In this document: piece by piece, positions 22,960-31,761 of the stretch
Numbering within the stretch: position 1 is the first letter of the stretch
Layout of the letters: every line of letters begins with the position of its first letter
NCBI RefSeq assembly: GCF_004362515.1
Contig: NZ_SNXU01000001.1
Location: forward strand, 1,736,001-1,800,000
Direction of reading: 5' to 3'
DNA length: 64,000 bases
DNA from: Actinokineospora alba
Lineage (GTDB): Bacteria; Actinomycetota; Actinomycetes; Mycobacteriales; Pseudonocardiaceae
Notes under the pieces: generated by a model
Database searches by the model: none
What the model was told of the DNA's origin: nothing
Seen by the model: the letters and a program-made list of their open reading frames with translations, nothing else
Translations under genes and position numbers: made by a program

Positions 22960-25706
22960 GGTTCCTCGTTTCGCCTGACCGACCGCTCGATCCGTTCGAT
23001 CCGGTCGGCGAGCGCGTCGATCCGCTTCGCGGATTCAGCCTCGATGGCCTCCATCCGGTTCGCTTGCGCGGCTGTCGTCCGGGTGAAGCGGGTGTTCAGG
23101 TCCTTGACCGCCTCACCGACGGCAGTCAGCACCGCGCCGACGACTTTGCGCTGGTGGGCGTCGTAGTGCGCCATCGCCCGCAGGACGACCTTGCGCATCG
23201 CCGGGGCGAGTGGCAGCCGCGACGGCGCGCCCGCGTCCGGCGTCGAGTGCAGGATCCGGTGGGCCTGTGCCAGTGGATCGGTCACGTGGGGCCGAGCGAC
23301 GGTCTCGCGCTCGCCCAGCCGCCACGCCTCGTGCGCCGCGGTGATCCGGTCGCGCATCCACTGCGCGGCCGTGTCCAGGGAACGGGTGCGCAGGATGTGC
23401 TCGCGGGCCGCTTCCCCGCGCCGCTTGGCTTCCGCGGGATCGTCGGCGATGTGGCGCATCGCCTCCGCCGCGGCGTCCAAGTCGGGATCGGCCCAGCGGC
23501 CTTCCGCGTGGTAGGGCAGCCAACCGGGGCCGACGTCGGTCATCCGGTACGGGATGGGCCAGGCGACGGTCTCGTCGAGGAACTCCGTGGTGCTCGAGTA
23601 ATCCGTGGCGATCACCGCCATGCCGCGCGCCATGGCCTCGGCGACGGTGAGCCCGAAACCCTCACTGCGGTGCAGCGAGACGTAGGCGTGGCTGTCGGCG
23701 TAGAGCGAGTCGAGTTCCTCGACGCTGAGGTAGCGCTCCATCAGCTCGACGCGGTCGTCGGCGCCGATCACGTCGCGCAGCCGCTCCACCGCGCCCGCGT
23801 GCAGATGTCCGTTGGTCGCCTTGATGACCAGCCGCACATCGGACCGGTTCGGGAATGCCCGCTGGAAGGCGGTCACCGCACCCCACGGGTTCTTGCGCTG
23901 CCCGGTGCTGTTGAAGTCGAACACGAACAAGAACTGAACCGGGTCGCCAGGGGCGCGCTCCGGCCGGTGGTTCGTGGCCGGGGCGATGACCGGGACCGGA
24001 ATCGTCCGCACCGGCACCGAGGTGTGCTGGGCGATCGAGGTCCGGCAGAAGTCGCTGACCGTCCAGATCTCGTCGACCAAGCCGAAAGCGTTGTGCAGCG
24101 TCGAGGGGAAGTCTTCGAGTTCCCACGCCCACAGGCCGATCACGTACCGGCCGCCGCCGACGTCGGGGTGGTTGTCGAGGATCAGCTGGGTGTAGTCGGC
24201 GTTGACGGCCAGGATGCTCACCGGGAACCGGGGCGCGCCCGCCGTCTCCGGGTGGTCGAGACCGGTCCGGACGTTGCCGTTGAGCGATTCCTCCTCGACG
24301 ACCGAGACCACCGGGATCTGCGCCGCCTCAACGGCTTTGAGCACGATGCGGCCCATCTCGCCCAGGCCGAGTTCGGCGGTCAGGTAGCCCGCGATGTTCA
24401 CGCCGAGTTCGTCGACCGGCGCGACCCGCGCCGCCGGGTCACCGGGCAGCGCCCACTCCGGCAACCGCGCCTCACGCGTGCCGTGGTCGCGGCACCAGCC
24501 GCGGAACCCTTCGGCGCTCGCGGAGAACGGCTGCGGGAACGCCACCTGGAGGTCTTTGCGCTTGCCCCAGACCCAGGTCGTGAGCCGGTTGAAGCCCGCC
24601 GACCGCTCCGCCGGGGTCGCGGGCGAACTCAGCCAGCGGCGGAATTCGTCGCCGGCGTCGTCGCCGAACGGGTGCGGCGGCAGCTTGGGTTTCGTTGTGG
24701 CGAACGGAGTCGGCGCCAGCTCGCGGCGCGCGAACCGGGACCACTCGTGCCGGAACAGGCTCCGCATGGCCGGGGTGAGCTTGGTGCCGAAACCGAACGT
24801 GCCGAAGCGGTAGTCGTCCCGCAGGCGCTCGGTGTGGCCCGCCGCGATCAAGGCGTCGCGGTAGTCGTCGCATACGGCGCGCAGGACCGGAAGTTCGGAC
24901 AGCAGGATGCGCGGGCGGCTCGGGAGGCGGGTGGTGAGCAGCCACGGCGACTTCGTGCTGTAGCCGTCGAAATGGATGAACCGCACCGGTTTGCCGTCTG
25001 CGGTGAGGACGTCGCCGTCGGTCGCGAGCTTGCGGTCGTGCAGATTCCAGTACGCCACCGCGAAACCGGGATCGCGGAGCACCGTGTGGCGAAACAGCGC
25101 GGGCACGAGATCGAGCGACGCCTGGTTGCGGCTGACCCGGCCCGGCTTCGGCGCGGCGGAGCCCAAGCGGGACCGCTCCGCCCAGAAGTCCAGGAACGGC
25201 TGCGCTTCCCGGCCGACCGCGATGAACCGCGTGTCGAACGCGCCGAGCGGCTCGAGGACCTCGTGGCCCGGCTCGCGGCCGTCCGCGGGGAAAGGCGCCA
25301 GAAAGTGTGGCGTGAGCACGATTCCGTGGTCGAGCGCGTGGTCCGCGGCTTCCGTGAACGGCGCGAACACCCTTGTCATCGCGTCCAGACAGACGACGGC
25401 GTCGTTGTCGGCGAGCAGCGCGCGCAACACGAACGGCTTGACCGCGTCGACGAGTTCGTCCGCCGTGTACGCCGTCGCCATCCGGAAGAACTCGGCCTCG
25501 TCGCTGAGGAGGCCGCGAGCGCCGAGGGCCCGGCACCCGGCCGGACCCACCCGGAGCACGGGCTCGTCATCGTCGGTGACGACGATGACGAACCCGTGGT
25601 CGCGGTGGTGCTCAAGGTAGGACTGAGCCAGTACCTCGGCCGCGGGTAGCGCGAACTTCGCGACCACCGTGCAGCCGAGGACCCGCCGCGGGCGAGGATC
25701 ACCCAT
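22956..25706 (-). CDS. Large glycosyltransferase: N-terminal GT-A-like domain, GT4 domain, C-terminal coiled coil
   Basis: A 916-residue protein with three parts. Residues 1-290 look like a nucleotide-sugar glycosyltransferase of GT-A type (CTVVAKFALPAAEVLAQSYL, VIVVTDDDEPVL, AVVCLDAMTRVF, RFIHFDGYSTKSPW). Residues about 415-800 are a GT4 domain (GVNIAGYLTAELGLGEMGR, YVIGLWAWELEDF, STGQRKNPWGAVTAF, YVSLHRSEGFGLTVAEAM). The last 90 residues are a charged helix with heptads (RMEAIEAESAKRIDALADR) likely to coil. It is paralogous in its middle to the 786-residue enzyme. Its start overlaps the stop of the upstream membrane protein gene by 8 bases. It probably builds part of the surface glycan. Confidence 0.85.
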   Translation of the reverse strand: MGDPRPRRVLGCTVVAKFALPAAEVLAQSYLEHHRDHGFVIVVTDDDEPVLRVGPAGCRALGARGLLSDEAEFFRMATAYTADELVDAVKPFVLRALLADNDAVVCLDAMTRVFAPFTEAADHALDHGIVLTPHFLAPFPADGREPGHEVLEPLGAFDTRFIAVGREAQPFLDFWAERSRLGSAAPKPGRVSRNQASLDLVPALFRHTVLRDPGFAVAYWNLHDRKLATDGDVLTADGKPVRFIHFDGYSTKSPWLLTTRLPSRPRILLSELPVLRAVCDDYRDALIAAGHTERLRDDYRFGTFGFGTKLTPAMRSLFRHEWSRFARRELAPTPFATTKPKLPPHPFGDDAGDEFRRWLSSPATPAERSAGFNRLTTWVWGKRKDLQVAFPQPFSASAEGFRGWCRDHGTREARLPEWALPGDPAARVAPVDELGVNIAGYLTAELGLGEMGRIVLKAVEAAQIPVVSVVEEESLNGNVRTGLDHPETAGAPRFPVSILAVNADYTQLILDNHPDVGGGRYVIGLWAWELEDFPSTLHNAFGLVDEIWTVSDFCRTSIAQHTSVPVRTIPVPVIAPATNHRPERAPGDPVQFLFVFDFNSTGQRKNPWGAVTAFQRAFPNRSDVRLVIKATNGHLHAGAVERLRDVIGADDRVELMERYLSVEELDSLYADSHAYVSLHRSEGFGLTVAEAMARGMAVIATDYSSTTEFLDETVAWPIPYRMTDVGPGWLPYHAEGRWADPDLDAAAEAMRHIADDPAEAKRRGEAAREHILRTRSLDTAAQWMRDRITAAHEAWRLGERETVARPHVTDPLAQAHRILHSTPDAGAPSRLPLAPAMRKVVLRAMAHYDAHQRKVVGAVLTAVGEAVKDLNTRFTRTTAAQANRMEAIEAESAKRIDALADRIERIERSVRRNEEP

Positions 25707-26904
25707 CAGCGGGCAGCTCCTCGAGCTGGGTCGTCATGATGTCGTCGAACTTCTTCGAAGCCTCCGCCATCGTCGGCGCGTACACCTGGACACGAACCAG
25801 CGTCTTCTTGTGCATGTAGTGCCCGCGGATCGTGGCCGGGGAGGTGCCGGACGCGTCGATCTGGGTCACCTTGACCCCGGTCGGCGCGGTGCCGGTGTAG
25901 GGCTGCATGCCGTACGTGGCCTGCAACTGGACCAACGCCTCCACGGCGGTCGCACCCAGATCCGGCGAACCGGTCAGGACCGTGAGGACCAGCGCCTGCG
26001 AGCCCTCGCCCAGCTTCGACACCGCGAGCCGGGCCTTCGTGGCCGTCGCGGTCTGGTAGGCCTTCAGCTCGCCTTCGGTCAGCAGCTTCGCCGTCTCGAC
26101 GTCGCTGAACGCGGCGATCTCCGGCGCGATCTCGGGCGAACCAGGGAGATCGGCGATCTCCAGGTCGTCCTTCGGCCGCTGCGTGGTCGTCGGCGCCGCC
26201 GCCGACGTCGACGGTCCAGGGCCCGGGGTTTCGCTCTTCTTGTTGAAGAACATGAAGTAGGCGCCCACGCCCAGCCCGAGGACGAGCACCACGGCGAGCG
26301 CGATCAGCGCGATCTTGCCGCCGCTGGACTTGCCTTCGGTCTCGAAGACCTCAGGGCCCTGCCGGATCCAGTCCGGGTTGCCGGTCGCCGCCAGCGGCGG
26401 GAAGTCCGAACCCGCCCACGGCGGGGAGATCGCGTCGTCGTACTGGCCGAAGCCGCCGTGCTGTTGCTGCTGCTGGTGGCCCATCGGCGGGGCGTAGCCG
26501 CCGACGTGCTGCTGCGGCGGCACTCCCGGCACGACCTGCGTCCGCTCGGCGTCGCCGGGGCGGGTGGCGTGCCACTGCACCGCCTGCGTCCGGTCCTGCG
26601 ACGACACGATCTGCGTGTCCTCCGGGTTGGGCACCTGGTTGCCGCCCTGGCTGCCGACGACCTGCGTGCGGTCCTGGGCGGGCTGCTGGTGGCTCACCGC
26701 CTGGGTCCGGTCGGCGTGCTCGGCAGGCGGGCTCACCGGGGTCACGAACTGGGTGGCTTCGGCCGGACGCTGCTCAGGACCAGGGGTCCCGGGAGACACG
26801 GCCGCGGCGAGCGCTTGATCCCGCCGAACTCGATAGTCGTCCGCTGAGATCCGCCCTGCGGCGAGCTCCTCGTCGAGCGTGCGGAGTTCATCCTGCCAGG
26901 ACAA
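25699..26904 (-). CDS. Membrane protein with SHOCT-like N-terminus and six TQ-hydrophobic-V motifs
   Basis: A 401-residue protein. TTG 26904 is chosen because a GGAAGGGG ribosome site lies 6-7 bases upstream and the N-terminus (SWQDELRTLDEELAAGRISA) then aligns with the paralog at 27043. Residues 3-32 look like a SHOCT-type oligomerisation motif. Residues 45-190 are Pro/Gln-rich and contain six copies of T-Q-(A/V/I/F)-V (T51, T67, T80, T97, T106, T122), mostly preceded by an acidic residue. One membrane helix follows (about 205-227), then an extracellular domain of 170 residues of unknown fold. The repeats could be Ser/Thr-kinase sites for FHA proteins, which is inference. It leads into the glycosyltransferase operon. 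Confidence 0.8.
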   Translation of the reverse strand: MSWQDELRTLDEELAAGRISADDYRVRRDQALAAAVSPGTPGPEQRPAEATQFVTPVSPPAEHADRTQAVSHQQPAQDRTQVVGSQGGNQVPNPEDTQIVSSQDRTQAVQWHATRPGDAERTQVVPGVPPQQHVGGYAPPMGHQQQQQHGGFGQYDDAISPPWAGSDFPPLAATGNPDWIRQGPEVFETEGKSSGGKIALIALAVVLVLGLGVGAYFMFFNKKSETPGPGPSTSAAAPTTTQRPKDDLEIADLPGSPEIAPEIAAFSDVETAKLLTEGELKAYQTATATKARLAVSKLGEGSQALVLTVLTGSPDLGATAVEALVQLQATYGMQPYTGTAPTGVKVTQIDASGTSPATIRGHYMHKKTLVRVQVYAPTMAEASKKFDDIMTTQLEELPADG

Positions 26905-27042
26905 TCTTGTCCCCTTCCTCGACAAACCAAACCCCGCGCCGGAGTGCTGGTCGGCGGTCAGCCACGAATGGCCACATTGTGCACCGCGAGGGTGTCGCGC
27001 CCGTTGGCGCGTGCCCTTTCCCCGCGAATAAGCCTGTCTTTG

Positions 27043-27951
27043 TCACCGCACTCCTAGAGAACCCACGGTGACCCGGACCGCGTCGCGCAGTTCCGTGGTC
27101 ATCAGCGGCTCGTCGATCTCGCCCTGCCGTGCCACGACGATCCGCACGGCGCCCTGGTCGGTGCCGTACGTCGCCTCCAGCACCAACGCCCCCGGCGCTT
27201 CGGCTCTCGCCGCGTTCACACCGTCCGGAAGACCGTCCACGTCGGCCTTGGCGCCCTGGAGAAGGTTCGCCGCGAGGTCACCGCCGCCGGTCTTGCCCGC
27301 GGTCTGGAACGCGAACAGGTGGTAAACGAGCCCGTTCTCGGTGACCGCGCGGAAATACACCTTCTCGACACCCGCGGCCTTCATCGACTCGACGTCGTCC
27401 GCGCGGACGAACCCGTTGTCCAGCGCCTGCTGGGGGGTCAGCACCGCGGTCGTGGAGAACAGGGCGTCGGTCGGGTTCGGCAGCCGGTCGGTCCCCCACG
27501 GCGCCGCGCTGGTCGGCGGGGCAGAGGCGGGCGGGGGAGCGGAGGAGGCGCGGTCGTTGCCGAGGAGGAACCACCAGAGTCCGGCGCCCACGATCGCGAG
27601 ACCGAGCAAGACCACCATCGAGGTGAGCACCCCGCGCCCGGTGCCGGACTTCGACTGCACGGAGAAGACGTCGGCACCGTCGATGGGCCCGGACCACGAG
27701 CGGTCCGAGCGCGGCGGGTGGTGCAGCTCGGGCTGGGGGTTGCCCGCGGCCTGCGCGGCGTCGATGACCACGGTGTGCTCAGGCGCCTCCGGTGCGGCCA
27801 CCTGCCCGGGGCGGTGCAGCAGCCTTGGGCCGCTCGCGCCGCCGGAAGCCTCGGCGAGGACCTCGTCACGTCGTTTGCGGTGTTCCGCGGCGGTGATCTC
27901 GCCACGGCTCAGTGCCGTGTCGAGTCTCCGGATTTCTTCGTGCCAGTCCAT
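27043..27951 (-). CDS. Paralogous SHOCT-like single-helix membrane protein
   Basis: A 302-residue protein starting at ATG 27951 with GGAG upstream. The N-terminus (MDWHEEIRRLDTALSRGEIT) aligns with the SHOCT-like start of the neighbouring gene. A Pro-rich cytoplasmic linker with one EHTVVID motif precedes a membrane helix (about 108-130), an Ala/Pro/Ser linker and a C-terminal extracellular domain of 150 residues. Its C-terminal domain is similar in size to that of the paralog and ends close to a similar position, suggesting tandem duplication. It is the first gene of the minus-strand block, 138 bp upstream of its paralog. Confidence 0.78.
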   Translation of the reverse strand: MDWHEEIRRLDTALSRGEITAAEHRKRRDEVLAEASGGASGPRLLHRPGQVAAPEAPEHTVVIDAAQAAGNPQPELHHPPRSDRSWSGPIDGADVFSVQSKSGTGRGVLTSMVVLLGLAIVGAGLWWFLLGNDRASSAPPPASAPPTSAAPWGTDRLPNPTDALFSTTAVLTPQQALDNGFVRADDVESMKAAGVEKVYFRAVTENGLVYHLFAFQTAGKTGGGDLAANLLQGAKADVDGLPDGVNAARAEAPGALVLEATYGTDQGAVRIVVARQGEIDEPLMTTELRDAVRVTVGSLGVR

Positions 27952-28063
27952 CGGGACGCTCCCTGCAGTCGACGCGGCCACTCGCACATCCTGCGGGATC
28001 GCCGGTCGGCTTCGCCTGGTTTTCGCCCAACGTGTGACCAGCCCGTGTCGGGTCGCCGCTACG

Positions 28064-28075
28064 TACAGTGGAGGC
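28064..28075 (+). promoter_or_regulatory. Promoter -10 (TACAGT) and ribosome-like GGAGG before msrA
   Basis: TACAGT at 28064-28069 lies 6 bases before ATG 28076 and is followed by GGAGGC. The spacing fits a leaderless start; the GGAGG would then lie upstream of the transcript start, or serve a longer transcript. It is in the 124-bp divergent region with the 27951 gene. Confidence 0.4.
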
Positions 28076-28729
28076 ATGCCACTCTTCAGACGGGAAAACT
28101 CGGAAACCGCGCTTCCCGGCCGAGACACGCCCATCGTGGTCAGCCCGGCCCACGCGGCCCTGCCCGACCGGCGGATCGTGCCGCCCTTCCCGGCCGGAAC
28201 CCAGCGCGCGGTCTTCGGCATGGGCTGTTTCTGGGGCGCGGAACGACTGTTCTGGCAGCTCCCGCACGTCTACTCCACCGCGGTCGGCTACGCGGGCGGC
28301 GGCACGCCCAACCCCACGTATGAGGAGGTGTGCTCCGGCCGCACCGGACACGCCGAGGTCGTCCTGGTCGTCTTCGACCCCGCCCACATCTCCTACGCGA
28401 CCCTGCTGCGCACCTTCTGGGAGGGCCACGACCCGACCCAGGGCATGCGGCAGGGCAACGACGTCGGCACGCAGTACCGCTCAGCGATCTACTACACCGA
28501 CGACCAGCAGAAAGCGACGGCGGAGGCCACGGCCCGCGAGTACGACCAGGCCCTGCGCGCGAGCGGCTACGGCCCGGTGACCACGGAGATCGCCGAACTC
28601 GCCGACTTCTACTACGCGGAGGACTATCACCAGCAGTACCTCCACAAGGTGCCCAACGGCTACTGCGGCATCGGCGGCACGGGTGTGAGCTGCCCGATCG
28701 GCACCGGTGTGGAGAGCGCCGAGGGCTAG
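28076..28729 (+). CDS. msrA: Peptide-methionine (S)-S-oxide reductase MsrA
   Basis: A 217-residue repair enzyme that reduces methionine-S-sulfoxide in proteins (EC 1.8.4.11). The catalytic motif FGMGCFWGAERLFW is intact, followed by YSTAVGYAGGGTPNPTYEEVCSGRTGHAEVV and the C-terminal HQQYLHKVPNGYCGIGGTGVSCP, whose cysteines can recycle the active site. No MsrB domain is fused. It is followed after 16 bp by a SnoaL-like gene, so the two may be co-transcribed. Confidence 0.95.
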   Translation: MPLFRRENSETALPGRDTPIVVSPAHAALPDRRIVPPFPAGTQRAVFGMGCFWGAERLFWQLPHVYSTAVGYAGGGTPNPTYEEVCSGRTGHAEVVLVVFDPAHISYATLLRTFWEGHDPTQGMRQGNDVGTQYRSAIYYTDDQQKATAEATAREYDQALRASGYGPVTTEIAELADFYYAEDYHQQYLHKVPNGYCGIGGTGVSCPIGTGVESAEG

Positions 28730-28745
28730 AGCTCAGGAGGCTCAC

Positions 28746-29198
28746 ATGGCGAACGCGACCGTCGACGAGGTGATCGAGGCCTACCGCGAGGCGCTCACCA
28801 AGTTCGTCGAAGGCGACCCCGAGCCCGTCACCGGGTTCTACTCGACGCGGGACGACGTGACACTCGCGAACCCCCTGGGTCCGCCGCGCCGGGGACCGTC
28901 CGACGTCCGCGCGGCCATCGCGGAAGCGGCGTCGGGCTTCGCCGAGGGCGGCCCACTCCGTTTCGACCAGGTGACGTTCCGGGTCGAGGAGATCTCAAGA
29001 TTCGTCACGCCGGACCTCGCCTACGAACACCACCTGGAACGCGTCGAGGGCCGCGTGGCCGCCAGTGGTGACCCCGTTGTCATCGCGCTCCGCGTCACGA
29101 TGATTTACCGCCGCGAGGAGGGCGAGTGGAAGGTGGCCCACCGGCACGCGGACCCGATCACGACCGCCCGGCCGTTGAGCACGACGATCCAGAGCTAG
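28746..29198 (+). CDS. SnoaL/NTF2-like fold protein
   Basis: A 150-residue protein with a GGAGG ribosome site 6 bases before ATG 28746. The pattern VDEVIEAYREALTKFVEGDPEPV, DDVTLANPLGPPRRG and the C-terminal VTMIYRREEGEWKVAHRHAD is that of SnoaL/DUF4440-type cone-shaped folds, which bind or convert small ligands. No catalytic residues can be assigned. Its stop overlaps the stop of the convergent SRPBCC gene by 4 bases. Confidence 0.82.
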   Translation: MANATVDEVIEAYREALTKFVEGDPEPVTGFYSTRDDVTLANPLGPPRRGPSDVRAAIAEAASGFAEGGPLRFDQVTFRVEEISRFVTPDLAYEHHLERVEGRVAASGDPVVIALRVTMIYRREEGEWKVAHRHADPITTARPLSTTIQS

Positions 29199-29641
29199 CT
29201 GTTCTCCCGGCTCCTGGCCGGTGCGCCCTCCAGGTAAGCCTTGATGTACCGGAAGTTCGCCTTCTCCGCGCGCCTCATGACGATCAGGAAGAGCGGGAAG
29301 ACGAGCCTGAACCACCCGCGCGGACGAGCGGCGAAGTGGCCGACCACGAGCGAGCCGTCCCCGCGCGGGGTGACCACGACGTCGAAGTCGACCTCGACCG
29401 GTCCGCCGTTGTGATAGCCCCAGGTCCGTGGCCGGTCGTACTTCGTGCACTCGACGATGACCGTCTTGCTCTGCTTCCACTTGGCCCGGAACCGCGTCCC
29501 GACGCCGATCGGCCCGTCGGTGATCTTCTCCATCGACTGGACGTCCGGGTTCCACTCGAGTTCGTTTCGCAGGTCGACCAGCGCGTCGAAGACCTCTTCG
29601 GGCGGGCGCGCGATTTCGACCGAGTTCTCCAGGACTGCCAT
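29195..29641 (-). CDS. SRPBCC-family (polyketide cyclase-like) protein
   Basis: A 148-residue START/SRPBCC-type protein (ENSVEIARPPEEVFDALVDLRNELEWNP) expected to bind a hydrophobic ligand in a deep pocket. ATG 29641 has GAGGAG 6 bases upstream. A hydrophobic segment (WFRLVFPLFLIVMRR) near residue 115 is typical of the long C-terminal part of these folds and need not be a membrane helix. It is divergent from a TetR regulator gene with a palindrome between them, so it is the obvious candidate target of that regulator. Confidence 0.85.
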   Translation of the reverse strand: MAVLENSVEIARPPEEVFDALVDLRNELEWNPDVQSMEKITDGPIGVGTRFRAKWKQSKTVIVECTKYDRPRTWGYHNGGPVEVDFDVVVTPRGDGSLVVGHFAARPRGWFRLVFPLFLIVMRRAEKANFRYIKAYLEGAPARSRENS

Positions 29642-29672
29642 GTCCACTCCTCTGCCCGAGGTGATTAGTGGT

Positions 29673-29686
29673 CGTCACTAGTGACG
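29673..29686. promoter_or_regulatory. 14-bp perfect palindrome (TetR operator candidate)
   Basis: CGTCACTAGTGACG is a perfect palindrome in the 69-bp region between the SRPBCC gene (minus) and the TetR gene (plus). It lies just upstream of TAGTAT (29692-29697), a likely -10 for the regulator gene. A TetR dimer bound here could control both genes. Confidence 0.6.
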
Positions 29687-29710
29687 GCATCTAGTATGCT
29701 GCGCTTCACC

Positions 29711-30379
29711 ATGACGGCTGTCAATCGTGGAACCAGAAGCGACCGGGCGAAGGCGACGCGCCGCCGGATCGTGGAGAGCGCGTACGGCCTCTTCTGCGAG
29801 CTGGGCTATCCGGCCACCACCATGGACGCCATCGCCGAGGCCGCGGGCGTGGCGGTGCAGACCGTCTACTACGTCTTCCGCACAAAGGCTCAACTCCTGC
29901 GCGACGTGGTCGAGTTCGCCGCGGCGGGCGAGCACGACCCGCCGCCGGTGATGAGCAGGCCGTGGATGGCGCAGGCGCTGGCCGAGGAGAGCGGAGCCCG
30001 GGCGCTCGCGATCGTGGTCGAACACGGCGTGGACATCTACGCCCGCGTCGCTCCGCTGCGTCCCGCCGTGCAGGTGGCCACTGCTCAAGACCCGGAGATC
30101 GACGCCTACTGGCGTGCCGTCACCGCGGGCCGGCGCGCGGGGATGGAGCGTCTGATCGAGCACCTCGCCCACCATGACCAACTCGCTCCCGGCCTCACAC
30201 CCCAGCGAGCCGCCGACATCCTCGTCGTGGTCAACAGCCATGAGACGTTCCTCGGGCTGACGCAGGAGTGTGGGTGGTCGGTGGCCGAGTTCAAAGCCTG
30301 GCTCTACCGAACCCTGTGCCTGCAACTGCTCAGCGACCCCGAGTTCGACCGACCCCTGATCCGAGATCGCGCCACCTGA
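29711..30379 (+). CDS. TetR/AcrR-family transcriptional regulator
   Basis: A 222-residue repressor. The N-terminal helix-turn-helix is clear: RRRIVESAYGLFCELGYPATTMDAIAEAAGVAVQTVYYVFRTKAQLL. The C-terminal ligand-binding and dimer domain (about residues 75-222) has no recognisable signature. ATG 29711 is preferred; an ATG 15 bases upstream is possible. The gene is divergent from the SRPBCC gene with a 14-bp palindrome between, so autoregulation and control of the neighbour are likely. The ligand is unknown. Confidence 0.92.
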   Translation: MTAVNRGTRSDRAKATRRRIVESAYGLFCELGYPATTMDAIAEAAGVAVQTVYYVFRTKAQLLRDVVEFAAAGEHDPPPVMSRPWMAQALAEESGARALAIVVEHGVDIYARVAPLRPAVQVATAQDPEIDAYWRAVTAGRRAGMERLIEHLAHHDQLAPGLTPQRAADILVVVNSHETFLGLTQECGWSVAEFKAWLYRTLCLQLLSDPEFDRPLIRDRAT

Positions 30380-30405
30380 AGCCCGTGAGGGCGCATGATG
30401 GCGGC

Positions 30406-31761
30406 ATGGGTGAGAGATCGTTGGGCGGTTGGGTGGAGCCCGAGGCGGTGTTCGCCCAGGGGCGGGCGCTGCGGGACGGCAGTCCACACCGGTCGCATCG
30501 TGAGGTGGTGCTCGCGGACGCGCGGCCGACCGTTGCCGAGTTCGTCGACGCGAGCAACGCCGGGCGGTTGGCCGATCTGGTGCCGCTGCGGGTCGGGCGG
30601 ATGATGGCCTCGCCCTTCGCCTTCTTCCGGGGCAGTGCCGGGCTGATGGCGGGCGATCTCGCCGCCGGGGCGCGCAGTGGGTTGGACGCGCAGCTGTCTG
30701 GGGACGCGCACGCGGCGAACTTCGGGCTCTACGGGACGTCCGACGGGCAGATCGTCATGGACATCAACGACTTCGACGAGACCCTGCCCGGGCCGTGGGA
30801 GTGGGACCTCAAGCGCCTGGCCACCAGTCTGGTGCTGGCCGGGCGCGAGGGCGGGGTGTCCGAGAAGGGGTGCCTGGACGCCGCCGAGGACGTTGTCCGC
30901 TCCTATCGACTGACCATCGATCACCTGGCCAAGCAGCCGTTCCTCGAATCCTGGACCGCGCTGGGCGACGAGTCCGTGCTGAACCACGTCAAGGCCGAGG
31001 AACTGCTCGACGACTTCGCGAAGGCGGCCAAGAAGGCGCGGAAGAACACCAGTGCCAAGGTGGCCGCGAAGTGGACGCAGCGGGGCGCCGACGAGCGGTG
31101 GCGGTTCGTCACCGAGCCGCCGGTGATGAGTGCCGTGGATGACGACACCGCGGCCGCGGTGACCGACGCCTTGGAGTCCTATGTGGACACGCTCAGGGAG
31201 TCGCGGCGGAACTTGATCACGCGTTACGCGGTGTCCGATGTGGCCTTCCGGGTGGTCGGGACCGGCAGCGTCGGGCTGCGCAACTACCTCGTCCTGCTCC
31301 ACGGCAACGGCGACGAAGCCCTTGTCCTGCAAGTGAAAGAGGCTCGACCTTCGGCGTTGGGCGAGCACCTCGGCATCGGTCCGGCCAAGCATGAGGGCGA
31401 GCGGATCGTGCACGGCGCGCGGATGGTGCAAGCCGAGTCGGACATGCTGCTGGGCTGGACGTCGGTTCACGGGCGCGACTACATCGTCCGCCAGTTCCGC
31501 AACCGCAAGGGCGAGATCGACGCCACCACCCTCGACGGCGACCACCTCGACGACTACGGCCGCTTCGCCGGCGCCCTGCTCGCCCGGGCGCACACCCGCT
31601 CGATCGACCCCCGCCTGCTCGCCGGCTACCTCGGCGGCGGCCTGGACGAGGCGTTCGCCGCCTACGCCGTCGACTACGCCGACCAGACCGAGGCCGACCA
31701 CGCCGACCTGGTGAAGGCCGTGCGCGCCGGACTCCTCACGGCGGCGGCCGAGGATGGCTGA
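30406..31761 (+). CDS. DUF2252 protein (kinase-like fold)
   Basis: A 451-residue DUF2252 protein. The N-terminal part contains MMASPFAFFRGSAGLMAGDL, typical of the family. The block LSGDAHAANFGLYGTSD followed by VMDINDFDETLPGPWEWDLKR resembles the catalytic HxxN and metal-binding D-x-D of aminoglycoside-phosphotransferase-like kinases. No substrate is known for DUF2252. CATGAT 6 bases before ATG 30406 may be a leaderless -10. Its last 8 bases overlap the start of an adenine DNA methyltransferase gene, an unusual partner. Confidence 0.88.
   Translation: MGERSLGGWVEPEAVFAQGRALRDGSPHRSHREVVLADARPTVAEFVDASNAGRLADLVPLRVGRMMASPFAFFRGSAGLMAGDLAAGARSGLDAQLSGDAHAANFGLYGTSDGQIVMDINDFDETLPGPWEWDLKRLATSLVLAGREGGVSEKGCLDAAEDVVRSYRLTIDHLAKQPFLESWTALGDESVLNHVKAEELLDDFAKAAKKARKNTSAKVAAKWTQRGADERWRFVTEPPVMSAVDDDTAAAVTDALESYVDTLRESRRNLITRYAVSDVAFRVVGTGSVGLRNYLVLLHGNGDEALVLQVKEARPSALGEHLGIGPAKHEGERIVHGARMVQAESDMLLGWTSVHGRDYIVRQFRNRKGEIDATTLDGDHLDDYGRFAGALLARAHTRSIDPRLLAGYLGGGLDEAFAAYAVDYADQTEADHADLVKAVRAGLLTAAAEDG

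Noticed and set aside
15439..27951. Secondary-metabolite (antibiotic) gene cluster
   Set aside because: There is no PKS, NRPS or terpene core enzyme. The enzymes fit surface glycan assembly and modification better.
29660..29700. Riboswitch or attenuator in the TetR-SRPBCC region
   Set aside because: The palindrome is short, perfect and symmetric about the promoter, which fits a protein operator better than an RNA switch.
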